NCBI GenBank assembly: GCA_036362985.1
Contig: JAYGXS010000009.1
Coordinates: 20,177,647-20,241,646, forward strand
Source of the DNA: Ligula intestinalis
Lineage: Eukaryota > Platyhelminthes > Cestoda > Diphyllobothriidea > Diphyllobothriidae
Reading direction: 5' to 3'
Length of the DNA: 64,000 nt
Shown: one piece after another, positions 19,577-31,613 of the stretch
Layout of the letters: every line of letters starts with the position of its first letter
Numbering within the stretch: position 1 is the first letter of the stretch
Program-made: the position numbers and the translations under genes
The notes under the pieces: generated by a model
Databases searched by the model: none
Told to the model about the DNA's origin: nothing
The model's input: only the letters and a program-made list of their open reading frames with translations

Positions 19577-22500
19577 CGTTGGGAGGAGTTGGGTGGTAGC
19601 AGGATGCGTCCGTGTGTTGTGAGACTTGCGTGCCGTCCGTTTTGCCTTGGCGTCGGCGATCCGACCGGCTTCGTAGATTGCTGCGCCCGTTTTGACCGCT
19701 CTGCGCCACGTGGTTCGGTCCAGGGCAAGCTCCTCCCAGTTCAACGTGTTGATTTGGAGACGCTTCAAGGAGTTCTTCAGAGTGTCCTTGTAGCGTCTCT
19801 TCTATCCTCCTTTGCGACGAGTGCCTACGGCGACATCACCATAGAACAGTCGCTTGGGTAGCCGTTCATCATTCATGCGCATCACGTGTCCGCACCAGCG
19901 CAGTTGTATCTGCCTGAGCATGGCCTGGATGCTGAGAACTCCCGTTCTCTCCAGGATTTCTGTGTCCGGAATCCTCTTCTGCCACTTCACCTTCAATATG
20001 CGGCGTAGGCAGCTGATGTGAAATTGGTTCAGTTTCCACGCTTGGCTAGCATAGACAGTCCAAGTCTCGGCTCCGTACAAGAGTGGTGATAGCACAACAG
20101 CCTTGTAAACCTTCAATTTCGTTGACAGTTGAAGACCATGATGATTCCATACGGAGGCTTGGAGCCGACCAAAGGTTTGACTGGCTTTGGAGATTCTGCG
20201 GGCAATCTCGGCGTCTATTTTAGCGTTGCCGGAAAGCGTACTGCCGAGGTAAGTGAAGTTTTCCACGTTCTGCAGTTCGGGTCCGTTGACGTTGATGCGT
20301 GCGGGGTTGAGGTCAGCACCTGGCGGCTGTTGAGACATAACCACCGTCTTATCCGTGTTGATGGTGAGGCCAAAGATGGCACAACCTGCTGCGAAGAGGT
20401 CCATGCTCCTTTGCATGTCTGCTTCGTTGGTGATGTTGAGAGCGCAATCGTCCGCAAAGAGCAGATCATGAACTGTGGTTGTGGAGATGCGCGTGGGGGC
20501 CTGCATCCGACGAATGTTGAGGAGGTTTCCGTCCGTTCTATAGTTGAGGGGGATTCCAGGAGATTCGTCACGGTAGGCGTCCATCAGCTTGGCAGATAAC
20601 ATGAGACTGAAGAGGGTGGGTGCGAGGACACAGCCCTGCTTCACTCCATTGGTCACTGCGACGGCTTCAGACAGCGTTCCGTAGTCCGTGACGCGCGCCA
20701 TCATCCCATCATGGAGTTGTCGAACCATTTGGGTGAAGTGTTCCGGACAGCCAAACTTCTGCATCAACTTCCAGAGTCCGGGCCGGTTCACCGTATCGAA
20801 GGCTTTTGTCAGATCTACGAACGTAGTGTAGAGGTTGGTACGCATCTCTGGACATTTCTCCTGCAGCTGACGCGCGGCAAATATCATTTCAGTGGTGCCG
20901 AGGCGACGTCGAAAACCACACTGACTTTCAGGCAAAAGCCCTTGTTCCAGGTGGCTATTCAGACGATTTAGGAGAATGCGTGCAAAGATTTTTCCGGCAA
21001 TATTCAGCAGTGATATGCCGCGGTGGCTGTCACAGGCCTGGCGATTCCCCTTACGCTTGTAGAGGTGGACGATGGTGGCGTCCTTGAAATCCTGGGGGAC
21101 TTGGCCCTGTCGCCACATCTCTTGGAACAGGGTGGTGAGGTGAGTTATGAGTTGGTGACCACCATATTTGTAAATCTCCGCCGGGATCCCGTCGAACCCG
21201 GGTGCCTTCCCGCTGGACAGCTGCTGCACAGCCTTGATGGTCTCCTCAGGGGTGGGTGGGAGGTTGAGGTCAACATTAGTTTCCACTTGCGGCAACCAGT
21301 CAATGGCAGCCTCAGAGGTGGTAGAGGGCCGGTTGAGTACACTTTGGAAGTGCACAGCCCAGCGGCTCAGAAGTTGGGTCTTATTGATGAGGGTGGTACC
21401 GTCCGCGCTGAGAAGCGGTGCTGTGCCCCTCACTACGGGGCCGTAGACTGCTTTGAGCGCAGCGAAGAAGTTCTTCCATTCATTGCGATCCGCATAACCT
21501 TGGATTTCCTCACCTTTACGAGCCATCCAAGCGTCCGGCATTTCCCGCAGCCGCTGCTTTGCAAGACGGCGACTTTGGGAGTAGGCTGCTTTCGTGGCGT
21601 CGGTAGGGCGAACGACGTATTCGTTGCGGAGGCAATTCTTCTCAGAGATGAGAGTACTGATGGCTGCATCATGTTCATCGAACCAGTCTTGGTGTGGGTG
21701 GGGTGCAGGCCCAAGGATTCGTTCGGCCGGGGATTGAACAGCATCCCGTAGTTGATACCATCGAGTCTCGACGGAGGTGTTCTCTTCTGCGATTGGGAGG
21801 TTATCAAGCTGGTGAGTCAACTCGCTGCTGAAATGCAAGCGGTTGGCAGGCAAGTTTACCAGATCAGTATTCAACTTACCTGGGGGTTGCTTACCTTGAG
21901 GTCTCCTGCGTGGTTGAAGACAGATCCGCATCTTGGAGATGATAAGACGATGATCGGTATCAAAATCGGCACCCGGCATTGCCTTTGTCACCAACACGTC
22001 CTGCTGGTCTCGTCGCCGCATGAGGACATAATCCAGAAGCCACTGACGAGACCTGGGGTGCATCTAGGTCGCCTTGTGCTGCAGCGGTTGGCTGAAGTAA
22101 GTGTTGGTCAGTATGAGACGGTGCACCGCGCAGGTGCAAAGGAGGAGTAGGCCATTGTCATTGAGTCCTCGGAGGCCGTGGGGTCCGAGCAGTCCTCTCC
22201 AGGTGGCGTGGTCTGTGCCGACGCGGGCATTGAAGTCACCAAGGACTATCAATTTGTCGGCCTTCGGCACAGAGGCCAGGATGGCGTACAGATCCTCGTA
22301 GAACTTGCTCTTTGTCTCGTCGGGGCTGGTCACCGGAGGAGCGTAGACACTAACGATAGTGGCGAATTTGCCACCCCAGAAAGGCAGGCGGAGGCTCATC
22401 AGGCGTTCTTTGATGCCCTGTGGCGTACAGGGTAGTCGTCCCACGATGTCCTTCCGGATGGCAAAGGCGACGCCGGCTTCGCATCGCTCTGTCGTCAGAC

Positions 22501-22591
22501 GGCCTACATCGAAGAAGGTGTAACCGGCACCCGCCTCTTCTATGGAACCTTCGCCGGAGAAGCGGGTTTTATTGAGTGCGGCGATGTCCAC
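19337..22591 (-). pseudogene. RTE-like endonuclease/reverse transcriptase ORF, copy 1
   Basis: A single frame with only two stops: TAG at 22066-22064 replaces the Trp codon seen in copy 2, and TAG near 19804-19802 lies just before the tail. Endonuclease landmarks are [13 protein letters not shown] and TDHRLIISK with the catalytic His kept. Reverse-transcriptase landmarks are [20 protein letters not shown] and [10 protein letters not shown] (FADD at 20447-20458), then YGAETWTV and RLRWCGHV-like [10 protein letters not shown]. The frame is entered at the internal Met at 22591, because the upstream part is out of register after the loss of 46 bp at 22659/22660. Confidence 0.85.
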
Positions 22592-22658
22592 CTTGAAGCG
22601 CGCCAGTTTCCGGGAGATATGCGCTGTTCTCCGTTCCGGTCGGATGCTCCTCGTGTTA

Positions 22659-22660
22659 TC
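22659..22660 (-). other. Junction where 46 bp present in copy 2 are absent
   Basis: On the minus strand GGGAGCTCAG is joined directly to ATAACACGAGGAGC. In copy 2 the same flanks are separated by a 46-bp segment that starts GTAAGT and ends TTTTAG (47868-47913). The loss removes the first endonuclease motif ([10 protein letters not shown]) and shifts the frame. Confidence 0.8.
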
Positions 22661-23312
22661 TGAGCTCCCTGAGCTGTCGTCCTGTGAGCTCTGGGAGCTG
22701 TCCTGCGGGAAGGAAACGGGTTAGAGGGAGGGTGGGGAAGAGCGAAGTTTTGATTTGAATTTGTAGTGTTTCGACCGCGTGCGTGCAATCTGTCAGCCAC
22801 GGTCAACTGGCAGATGTTGTGACTCAGCGTGTTTGGTAACCACTTTTTCTAGGCCCATCAACCCTTTCGCGAGGGGCAGCAGCGCTGTTCCACAAAGGGA
22901 CTGCCGGTCACTCACAACTGCTGCCGAACTGGACCATGGGCCGCGGGTGTTTTGGTGCCGAACGACCACTTGGCTGTGAGCCTGCCTACAGCTTTGCTGT
23001 CACGCAGCTGAGGACTTTTAGGGGGGGGAGGATGAATTGGGAAGTAGGGGGTGGGAGCAGCAGTAATTATCCTAGTAGCAGTAGCGGTGAAAGGGACTTT
23101 GTCTGTGAGGCATTCTAGTGCTACGGCATCTGACTGTGAGTAGAATTGCTGCTACGAGTCAAGTGTTATTGATGCTACTGAGGAGGCAAACTCTGCGAGG
23201 ACTAAGAGTGCTAGTCATGGCGGTAGGACTACTATTTAAGTAGGCATCGCTACGATGGAATTAAGTCACTTTAACAGCATGGTAATGGAATGGTATAGGT
23301 ATGGTAGCAGAG

Positions 23313-23355
23313 AGACACACACACACACACACGCACACACACACACACACACACA
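23313..23355 (+). repeat. (AC)n microsatellite beside the 5' end of RTE copy 1
   Basis: About 43 bases of AC dinucleotides with one GC interruption, at the outer edge of homology to RTE copy 2. It may mark the target site or be a later expansion. From 23360 to 24840 the DNA is AT-rich without a gene. A hammerhead-like GAAAC/GTC motif occurs on minus at 24275-24307. Confidence 0.7.
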
Positions 23356-24850
23356 AACAAATCAATAAAATGTAGTTTTCGACTACCGAGCGTATGCGCA
23401 GAAGTAAGTTCGGTTGAACACGCGCGCACCACTATACGATGACACCTTGCGAAACTTTTGTTCAAGACAGGTTTCAAGACGTGGCGCGCAACTGAGAGCA
23501 AATTTGCAGGTTGGGGAGACCGGTTGACCAATAGTTACACTGCGAGTAGGCTACGCAATCCTGAACTGCAGCTAACTAAATGTAGGTCTCCATTGGCGCA
23601 TTCGCGTTAAACTGGATTTTTTTGTAGAAAAGGGGCAATTTACGGAAAACGGGATTGTCTTGCAAACCTAAATGGCGGCTTTTGTGGTACGGGATCGGTG
23701 GTGATAGGAGTTATACGGTGGGGGACCTTACGTGAGGGCAGGACAGAAAATCAAACAAATACAGCAAACTAAAGCGAGTAAATTTTTGATAAAAATATTA
23801 TATAAAACTGATATATAGCAAAAAAAAGGTGCGCGATAATTGAAAAATAAACAAAAACAACTTTTGACAAGTCAGAGGTATCAATTAATAGTCAATAAAT
23901 AAATCAGAACAGCCGACAGCCAATGATAAATAAAGCGAATAGAAAGCATCAAATGTGAAACCAAAGCCCCAAAATGGCTACAGTTATTCGACTGATATGG
24001 ACATGGCGTTGTATTTGATAAATTGCAACAACTCCCCCCGTCTCAGATGCTGGCCGATCTCACGCATTTAGGGAAGTAACATTCTACCGCCGATTCGTAG
24101 TATGCATTTTCTCCTTTGCGGTTTAACCTCCCTGGCTGGCAGAATAGGTTTGATTATATGTTTTCCCCGAGTGGCGTAAATAATGAAAGATTCTGAATAG
24201 ACGGAAAGCTGTGAGGCGCGGGTAATTGAATAGAAGACAAGGAAGCGTTCTCGAGGCGAGTTGTTGATGTGCGCGACGTTTCGAGCTCTCACGTGAGCAC
24301 CATTCAGGGAATAAAAAAGTTTGCAGCTTAGCTCTGCCAAGAGTGGCCTTGAGCTCTGTCAGTGTTCGCGCAACGCGATATAGACATCTGGAAGATCGAT
24401 GTGCCTATTAACAGAATCCACACGTGAGTGTCATGCTTCCTGCTGCAGACGTGAAGTTCGGTCGTCAGACTGGCCTACTATTCTCACGCATTCGATGTAG
24501 AAGCCGTGCTCTGGTGAGGATGCGTGGAAAGCTACCAAGGGTAGCTTGTTCTTCCTTCACACTGTTACCACGAGACTGCACGAGCACGAACTCGCCTGAA
24601 GACCCTCGAATATACTGATGATGAATTTAAAAAATCGACAAATCTCCCTCCTATCCAGAATAAGGACCCTGTCCTGTCAAAGTAAGCGGCTCCACTGGAA
24701 GCACCTGGCTAGTACAGTTTCGTTAGTAGCAGCAATAGTAGCAAACGGCAGCACTGATGCTGGATAGTCGTAACAGGAATTGCATTAGCCTGACGATTCA
24801 ACTGCCTCCTTAAGCTCGAGGGACTGTACTACGTATAGGCTCCAGTCTTT

Positions 24851-25822
24851 ATATCGCTGTGGCTTGAGTTGATAGGTAAAACCCTTGCAGCTGCGATCTT
24901 CTGGTTCGGTTTCATATGAAAAGAGACGAAGTAGAACGCCAGATGTAAGGAGTAGTATATTCTGTACAGGGGAAGTGGACAATAGGATGGAGGAAGTTGA
25001 CAGTCAGGCGAGTGCACAACCATCCGCGAGGGGACCAGAGGGTTTGAGCACTGCAATCGTCACAGTGAGGTCCTGTGTTAGTCAGAATTGAAGGTGATTG
25101 GCCAGACCAGAGTAGGCAGACACTGGTGCATGTGCACTTGCTAGCAGCCGTGTGAGGCAAATACACGCAGGGAGTGGAATAACTACGGTTATGCCTACAC
25201 TAACCACCTGCGGAAGGTGGCCCCTCGCAGTCAACGGAGATACGCGTATTTTTTGTGAAGATCGTTTGGTTACCAGCATCTACGTTGTTAGTTGCTACAG
25301 TAACGATAGTTAAGATCTGTAGTGGTTCTACGACCCACCTCCACCTAACGCGAGGCGCCACAGACGGGGTCTCGCAGTGGCAACCTTGGTCGCCCAGTCA
25401 CGTTCGGACCAGCGCGATGGCCCATGTCCGCATGCAACGCACGACTTTTGCCCTTGCACGACCGGGGCGCACACACGCACTCCAGACTAGCCAAGTCATC
25501 ATCATCCTTAGGCTGACTCACACAAAGCCCGCCCTGGGCTGTTGTGATAATCGCCGCGCTGACGGGGACATTGGAATCTGCCCCGAGCCGGGTGGACACA
25601 GGCAGCCGCGTTGGCCGTTGAGATGAAGCCGCGCTCTCACGAGGCCCTCGTGGTTGAACGCCATGCCACACCGAGTGGCAACTTCCTCATAACTCTTCTG
25701 TACAAAATATATTGTTCCCAACAATCTGGCTTTCCCAAGAATCCTCTCCTCTCCTAAGGAACCAGGCCTGGAAGATCGCAGTCGTTAGGTTTAAAGCTTC
25801 TTGACCTTACAACCACGCGATT
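24851..25822 (+). mobile_element. R3 long-TIR element, two-ended copy (about 970 bp)
   Basis: The left end (TATCGCTG, then GCAGCTGCGATCTTCTGG and GTATATTCTGTACAG) is mirrored on the right by CTGTACAAAATATATTG, AAGGAACCAGGCCTGG, AGATCGCAGTCGTTAGG and finally CGCGAT. The arms are about 120 bases or more and imperfect. No transposase frame is visible inside. Confidence 0.55.
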
Positions 25823-26182
25823 GATCTTCGAAATTGGGTACATTCATTCTGCGCAACTTGCGTGATTGCTTACTCTACGCTGGCAAAATCTGAATTCTGA
25901 ATAAGAAGGAGGGAGATAACTGGACCTGCTGATAGATTGCATGAGGGAAAAGCCTGATTCAAAAATGTCTCATCTCGGCTCTATCGATCTTGCGTGGACA
26001 AATGAGATTGTATTCAGCATTCAGCTGATGACAGATTTGTAAAAAGGACCGTTACCAAAATCTCGGATGGCATCCATCACCTTCCCATGACATATAAATA
26101 TTCCTGGCACATTTATAAATGTGAACGGATGCCTATAAATTCCTAACCACCCTTTTGATGTTTTAACGTACCTCGCAAAACG

Positions 26183-28517
26183 TTGCCATCTGCATGTGAC
26201 AATGATGACATGCGTGGCTGCAATTGCCTCCTCAACACTTTTCCGACAAGGATGCGCAATGGCCAACAGTCCAACTGTCTGGACCTCGTTCTCACGAAAT
26301 CGCAGGACAGCATCGACGAAGTGTCATGTCTCCCACCACTAGGTAAAAGTGACCATGTTGTACTGCTGTGAGAGTACTCGTTATTCTCAATACGGGAGAG
26401 ACCTGCAACAGCCAGAAAAATAATTGGCGAGGCGATTTCGATCGGATGAAGACCGAACTCACGCGCACCGAGTCGGAACCTCTTTTTTACGGGAACATAA
26501 CTGCGGACTGGGAAGCGTTCTGGAACACACTGCACAGACTCATCGAAAACCACTGTCCAATTTCACGAAAAAAGGTGACCACTAGACCGCGATGGCTTAC
26601 GCAGGCCTTAAAAATAGAAGTGAACAAAAAGTGGAAGCTGTTGGAAAAAATGCTAACAGACAGGATTCCTGTATCTTTCAGTGCCTACAAAACTCAGCGA
26701 AACCGAGTCAAGGGTCTTCTTCTCAAAACAAGACGGGCTTTCGAAGCAGACTTGCTAAACGGGGCCACAGTGAACCCCAAACTGTTTTACAGTTACCTCA
26801 GGCAGAGTACCAAAAACAAGGATCCGATACCCCTGCTGAGGACCGCTGAGGGAAGAGACTTGATGGATGATGAAGCAAAGGCTGATCATCTTACGAAATT
26901 TTTCCGGTCAGTCTTCACAAAGAAAATTACATACGATCACCCCACCGACGACACCGAAGCGGATACAGTAGTTGAGACTGTCCAATTCCCAGAGGCTGTT
27001 GTTCTTAAGGAACTCTTAAGGTTAAAAGAATCTAAGTCACCAGGTCCCGATGACGTACCAGCCAAGATTTTGAAGGAGCTCGTCAATGAGTCGCCCAAAC
27101 CACTCTCTATGCTCTTCCAAACCTCCTTCGAAACCGGATGCCTACCAGTAGATTGGAAATCCGCGAGGATTACACCGCTATACAAGGGGGGAAGCCGGGT
27201 CTCAGCAAATAACTACCGACCAGTCAGCCTTACTGCAATCTGTTGCAAAATCATGGAAAAAATTATCAAGCAGCAACTTATGCAGTTCCTGGAACAAAAC
27301 AATTTGCTATCGGATGATTAGCATGGTTTTCGTGGGATTAGGTCCTGCGTAACAAACTTGCTCTACTGTTTAGAACGGTGGATTGAGGCAGTCGATAGTG
27401 GAAACTCAGTGCACGCTGTCTATGTTGACTTCAAAAAGGCTTTTGATAGCGTGCCGCACCACCGCCTCCTTTATAAACTCAGCCGCATAGGAGTAAGGGG
27501 TAGACTCCTTGCGTGAATAAAAAGCTTCCTAATCGGTCGCTCGTAGACTGTCCACATCAGCGACAAACAGTCAGCCAAGGTTGAGGTTGAGCCTGGTGTT
27601 CCCCAAGGCTCCGTTCTCGGCCCTATTTTGTTTGTTATCTACATCAAAGACTGTGTCCGCCAACTGGATTGCGGTATGGCTATGTTTGCCAATGATATAA
27701 CACTTTGGAGTGTAATTCGAACTGCGGCTGACGAAATGCACTTACAGGAAAATTTAAATAGACTTCAAAAATGGTCGGCAGACTGGCTCTTACCGTTCAA
27801 TGGGAGCAAGTGCACCACCATTCGAGTCGGCAAATCTGGTCCTTCAAACGGCACGGCTTAAAGACTGAATGACATACCGTTGAAGGAAGTGAACGCCCAG
27901 AAAGAATTGGGAGTCTGGATCACGCCCTCGCTTAAACCCTCCCTGCATTGCACAAAGGTAGCCAAGTCCGCGATTTCGATCCTATACATCGCCAGACGAG
28001 CTTTTTCTACCTTCAATCAAGAGTGCTTCACAAAAGTCTTAGTAGCCTTCGTACGACCGCACCTAGAATTCGCTATCCAAGCTTGGAGACCCTGGGCCAT
28101 GAAAGACATCAACATCCTGGAAAAGGTACAACGGCGTGCAACCAAACTTGTTATGGGGCAGGGCTCACAGCCTTATGAAACACGGCTGTCGAATCTCAAC
28201 CTCTTCCCATTGTGCTACAGGCAGCTTCGGGGGAACTGATTCTATCATTCCGCGTAATACGTCTTCAAGACTGCTGTCTTATATCAGGGGATTTTTTCGA
28301 ATTAGCAACGACCACGAATCTAAGGGATCATCCTCTCAAATTAAAGGTGACAGGAGCCAGTCTGGACGCTCGGAAACACTTCTTTTCAAAAAGGGTGGTC
28401 GGAGCGTGGAATGCGCTTCCTCAGGACGTTGTTATGTCGGAATCGCTCGAGGGTTTTAAGCAAAAACTGGATCGATATAGCAGTGCACGATGGATTGGAA
28501 CTGACAATTTGCAATAA
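26183..28517 (+). pseudogene. CR1/Jockey-group retrotransposon, 5'-truncated copy
   Basis: The endonuclease C-terminus (GKSDHVVLL, with the catalytic SDH) is in one frame up to 26371. After a shift near 26418 the reverse transcriptase runs to about 28231, then a one-base loss in a G run leads to the C-terminus and TAA at 28515-28517. In-frame stops: TAG 27319, TGA 27514, TAG 27544, TAA 27859. Landmarks: RITPLYKGG, NNYRPVSLT, YVDFKKAFDSVPHH, GVPQGSVLGP and FANDITLW, where the usual FADD has lost its first catalytic Asp (27685-27696). It is the sister of the minus-strand copy at 32429-34494. Confidence 0.9.
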
Positions 28518-28520
28518 CAA

Positions 28521-28551
28521 TAATACTACTTCCAATTTTTCAGTAGTATTA
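28521..28551 (+). other. Perfect 10-bp hairpin in the 3' tail of the CR1-like element
   Basis: TAATACTACT and AGTAGTATTA form a perfect inverted repeat with an 11-base loop, four bases after the stop codon. In several LINE clades a 3' stem-loop is recognised by the reverse transcriptase, so this may be a template-recognition hairpin. It is not evident after the second CR1-like copy. Confidence 0.5.
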
Positions 28552-28859
28552 GTTTTTATATCCATTCACGTTTGCTATTTATAACGCCCTCCCACGCACA
28601 GCCTCATGCGAAGGTCTCCGCGGTCTACCCTACTTGGCTATCTGCGTACCGTGATTACCCGCTGGCGATCTTATCAGCCAGACCTGACGGCCTGAACACT
28701 CACCCTTGGTTCGACCCAAAGCGGACTGTCGACGATCTGGATGGATGCCTCTGTTTTTCCAGTTCCGTTGGCGGACTCTGCAATCAGCTAGGAAGAATCA
28801 GGACGTGGCTTCCACACGGTGATGATCCTGGGAACCTTTGCAATCCCCCCGTTTGAACC

Positions 28860-28975
28860 CCCTTTTTTTCTCCTTCAATTCCATGCATTACCCCCACAAG
28901 AGCGACAGTTTTTCTACTAAAAATCCCTGAGGAGTTTTTTCGCCGTCTACTCCTATTTTCATCCTATGACACAGG
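28860..28975 (-). repeat. Partial copy of dispersed repeat R5
   Basis: The minus strand resembles the segments at 31990-32060 and 35830-35900 (AAAACTGTCGC and a CTCAGGGATTTT-type motif). Short and diverged. The flanking DNA (28560-28860 and 28975-29230) has no recognisable gene. Confidence 0.35.
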
Positions 28976-29229
28976 ACAACTGGCCTCACCAACAGTCTGA
29001 TAAACAAATTTTCTGCTACCACTGCACCTATGTACAAATAGGGCACTCAAAGGAATTTTTCCTACATATCCCTCAATATACTGATACTGATACTGAACAG
29101 GGCAGGTGATAGATGTGCTGGAACAGCACAAGGGTCGGAGCAAAGCATGGCAGGCGTTATTCGGCTTGCGCTTATATAACAACCGCCGAGCACGAAGGGC
29201 ACGCACAGGTGCACGCTCAGGCACCAGCC

Positions 29230-29725
29230 TTTATGGTCATCTTTCTCTCCATGGGATGAGTCAGGTGTGGTGACGGCCCCGACCGCCTGCGCACGTGTCG
29301 TGACTAGCTGGCGTCAAAGCGAAACTTGGCAAAGCTCACGGCCGCTGTTTTCAATTTCTTGGAACAGCCAATCACAGATGCTGCAAAGCTGGCCCCTGGC
29401 CCGGCAAAGAATAACATGCCTGTACGCGTAAGCCGATGCAGTCTTTCTGGCCAAAATCCTTCGAGGCCGACCCAGTCAGTGACCGCTCCCGCTGGCCGCT
29501 AAGATGCCTGCTGCTAAACCCGAACTTAGGAGCCGGCTAGCCTCCTGACTGGTCGTGCGTTCCCAATTCAAACTTCTTCCTGCTTGTTCTCCGTTCCTCT
29601 GTAAAAAAAATAGACTATTCCTGTTACTCTGGTCTCCACCGACTTCTTCTCTTCTAGGGAACCATGTCTAAAGCTCGCAGTTGCTAGGGTTTAGCTCACT
29701 TAATCCCCTGCGGTACCCGATTCAA
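29230..29725 (-). mobile_element. R3 long-TIR element, one-ended copy (right end)
   Basis: The right end reads GGGAACCATGTCTAAAGC, CGCAGTTGCTAGGGTTTAG and ATCCCCTGCGGTACC, the inverse of the left end TATCGCAGGGGGTTAAG seen at 30170. No partner left end is visible upstream. Confidence 0.5.
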
Positions 29726-30169
29726 ATGTCAGTCTCCTTGACTCTATCGGGACACTGGGCGCAGTAGTAGAAGCGTAGTAGAAGCAGCGTGGGTCTACTA
29801 TTACTCGCCCCTACACCATCATGCTGCGAAGCACAAAGTCGACATAGCCAATACAAGGTAAATGCGAATCCCAGGAAGCATTTGAAACGAAGCAGACGTT
29901 ATCGCTGGGATAAGAATTTTCTTTGCGTGACGATGTGGATTACGTTGTGGACACAGCATCAGAGACAATGGCAGAAATTGGTACTTCATAGAGAGGGATT
30001 TGCAGTATTTAGAGGATACAGTCACTATGCTACTGCATACTTATGAGCAATAAGGGCTCCTCCTTATCGTGGAAGTTGCCCGCCTGTGCATTAATTGTTC
30101 GATGGCTGGTCGTAACCTACGGAACTTGCAACACCCGTGATGTGGTGCCATCTGATCCCCAGGCGCTCC

Positions 30170-30990
30170 TATCGCAGGGGGTTAAGTAATTTAAACCCTA
30201 GCAACTGCAATCTTCAGACCATGGTTACTTAAGGGAGAAGAAGTCGTAGGATGCCAGAGTAATAGGAATAGTTTATTATGTTTACAGAGGATGGAGAATA
30301 AGCAGGAATGAGCAGGAAGAAGATTGACTACGTGGCGTGATCCAAAGTTCGACATTGTTGCGGGAAATTCCCGTGGCCCCGAGAGGAAGCGTTCACGCGT
30401 GCAGGCTTGCTATTTATCACCGGTCCAGAAGGCATATATGCGGAAACTGTGATTGGCTGTTCCCAGATGTTGACATCAACGGCTGCGAGACCTCAGGAAA
30501 GTTCACTTCGACGCGAGCTAGTCTAAACACTGCCATTAGAAGACACTGTGGTGTTTTCTGCTGCCTGACTCCCTCCTAAATCGTGGTGCCGCAGACGAGG
30601 TCACTCAGAGCATACAGCCCCGCGCGAATGCAGTTTTCCCGCGTGCCCCGGGCCTATGCGCAAACGGGTGCGTGACCTTCATGGCTAGCCAATACACACA
30701 CCGTCTCTCGCCCGTTCTGGCCTCGACCAAAAATGGCGTGACCTCAATCTGTCTGGATAGACCTCAAGGCCGTTGTTACTATCAGACATTACTTCGGACC
30801 CGGTCCGCCTCGCGGCCGGACGTGTGCTCCGATAGTCAAATCTCTCACAAGCTGTTCTTCTATACTTCGGCAGAATAAACTATTCCTAACAATCTGGCTT
30901 TCCCGCTGTCTCCTCTTTCTCTCCTCACCTAAGGAACCGGGCCTGAAAAATTGTAGCTGTTAGGGTTAACCGTCTTGGCCTTAACTAACA
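30170..30990 (+). mobile_element. R3 long-TIR element, two-ended copy (about 820 bp)
   Basis: Left end TATCGCAGGGGGTTAAG, then AAACCCTAGCAACTGC and TCTTCAGACCATGG, with the inner motif TTCACTTCGACGCGAGCT. The right end carries GGAACCGGGCCTGAAAAATTG and GCTGTTAGGGTTAAC. No protein-coding content. Confidence 0.55.
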
Positions 30991-31084
30991 CGTTCGCCTG
31001 TGCGCTCCACGAGCGGTGAATTGTTTTGGCTAAACTGAGCCTTGGCAACGAATGAGGATAAGGTAGGTCAGTGCACTTGTTTAT

Positions 31085-31320
31085 ACACTCGGAGATCCTT
31101 AATCATGACTCATATAAGTCGCAATTCACGCGATGGCCATCTCTCGTGAGACTTTGCGCCTCGTCAAATTTGACAGTGTGGCCGGGTTTCGCCGAGTGAG
31201 CCGCTACTTGATAATCGGCGTGGTTTTTTCCGCCCGCTGCGAACCCCGCCACCCGGCCAAATAAGCGCACACACAGCCTTTTGCTCGATACCTGTCCATA
31301 CCACCATATGAGCATACATT
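31085..31320 (-). pseudogene. PLE fragment, GIY-YIG endonuclease C-terminus
   Basis: The minus-strand frame contains YQVAAHSAKPGHTVKFDEAQ and DGHRVNCDLYES, which align with the PLE copy at 59200-59340 (VAAHSTRLDHTLKFEEAE and RRELLESW). The N-terminal YVGETG part is scrambled. A short relic. Confidence 0.6.
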
Positions 31321-31590
31321 CAGACTACAGGACAGTGTACTTTCCTGCTCATCTTTGCTTGTTTTTCGATCGCGACCTATTTTTACACGCCTACACGTCT
31401 TAAGTGCACTTTCTGCTTGACATTCCTGCCGACTGACTACCACAACAGCTAACCCACGCGGATTCTGATTGGTGCACTCCGCTGCTTCGGTTTATAGCCC
31501 CCGCAACTCCCACGAGTGCTCTCCAGTGATTGGTTCGGTTGTAAGTACGATGAACTTCTTGTGAAGTTAGGCGATGGTTCGCCTTCTCAA

Positions 31591-31613
31591 TGTGTGTGTG
31601 TGTGTGTGTGTGT
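31591..31613 (+). repeat. (TG)n microsatellite
   Basis: Twenty-three bases of uninterrupted TG dinucleotide in otherwise unannotated DNA. The only nearby feature is the PLE relic at 31085-31320. Confidence 0.8.

Larger units (their letters stand above)
17611..23305 (-). mobile_element. RTE-like retrotransposon, near full-length copy 1
   Basis: In sense (minus) direction it runs from a triplet-rich 5' leader (about 23305 to 22810), through an APE-type endonuclease and reverse transcriptase (22591-19337) and a zinc-finger tail (19576-19129), to a long 3' UTR (about 18840-17640) that ends in a palindrome and a (TG)n tail (17611-17640). Limits come from comparison with copy 2: homology covers the leader, ORF and 3' UTR in the same order. 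Two nonsense codons and a lost 46-bp segment make it defective. It is the most complete element in the window. Confidence 0.8.

Noticed and set aside
21023..21751. 242-codon plus-strand open frame
   Set aside because: Shadow of the minus-strand RTE ORF. The minus frame carries endonuclease and reverse-transcriptase motifs. An equivalent shadow appears opposite copy 2 at 48838-49554.
8728..24310. CRISPR-like arrays among the short repeats
   Set aside because: Repeats are microsatellites, subterminal MITE units or dispersed elements. There is no regular repeat-spacer order, and the genome is eukaryotic.
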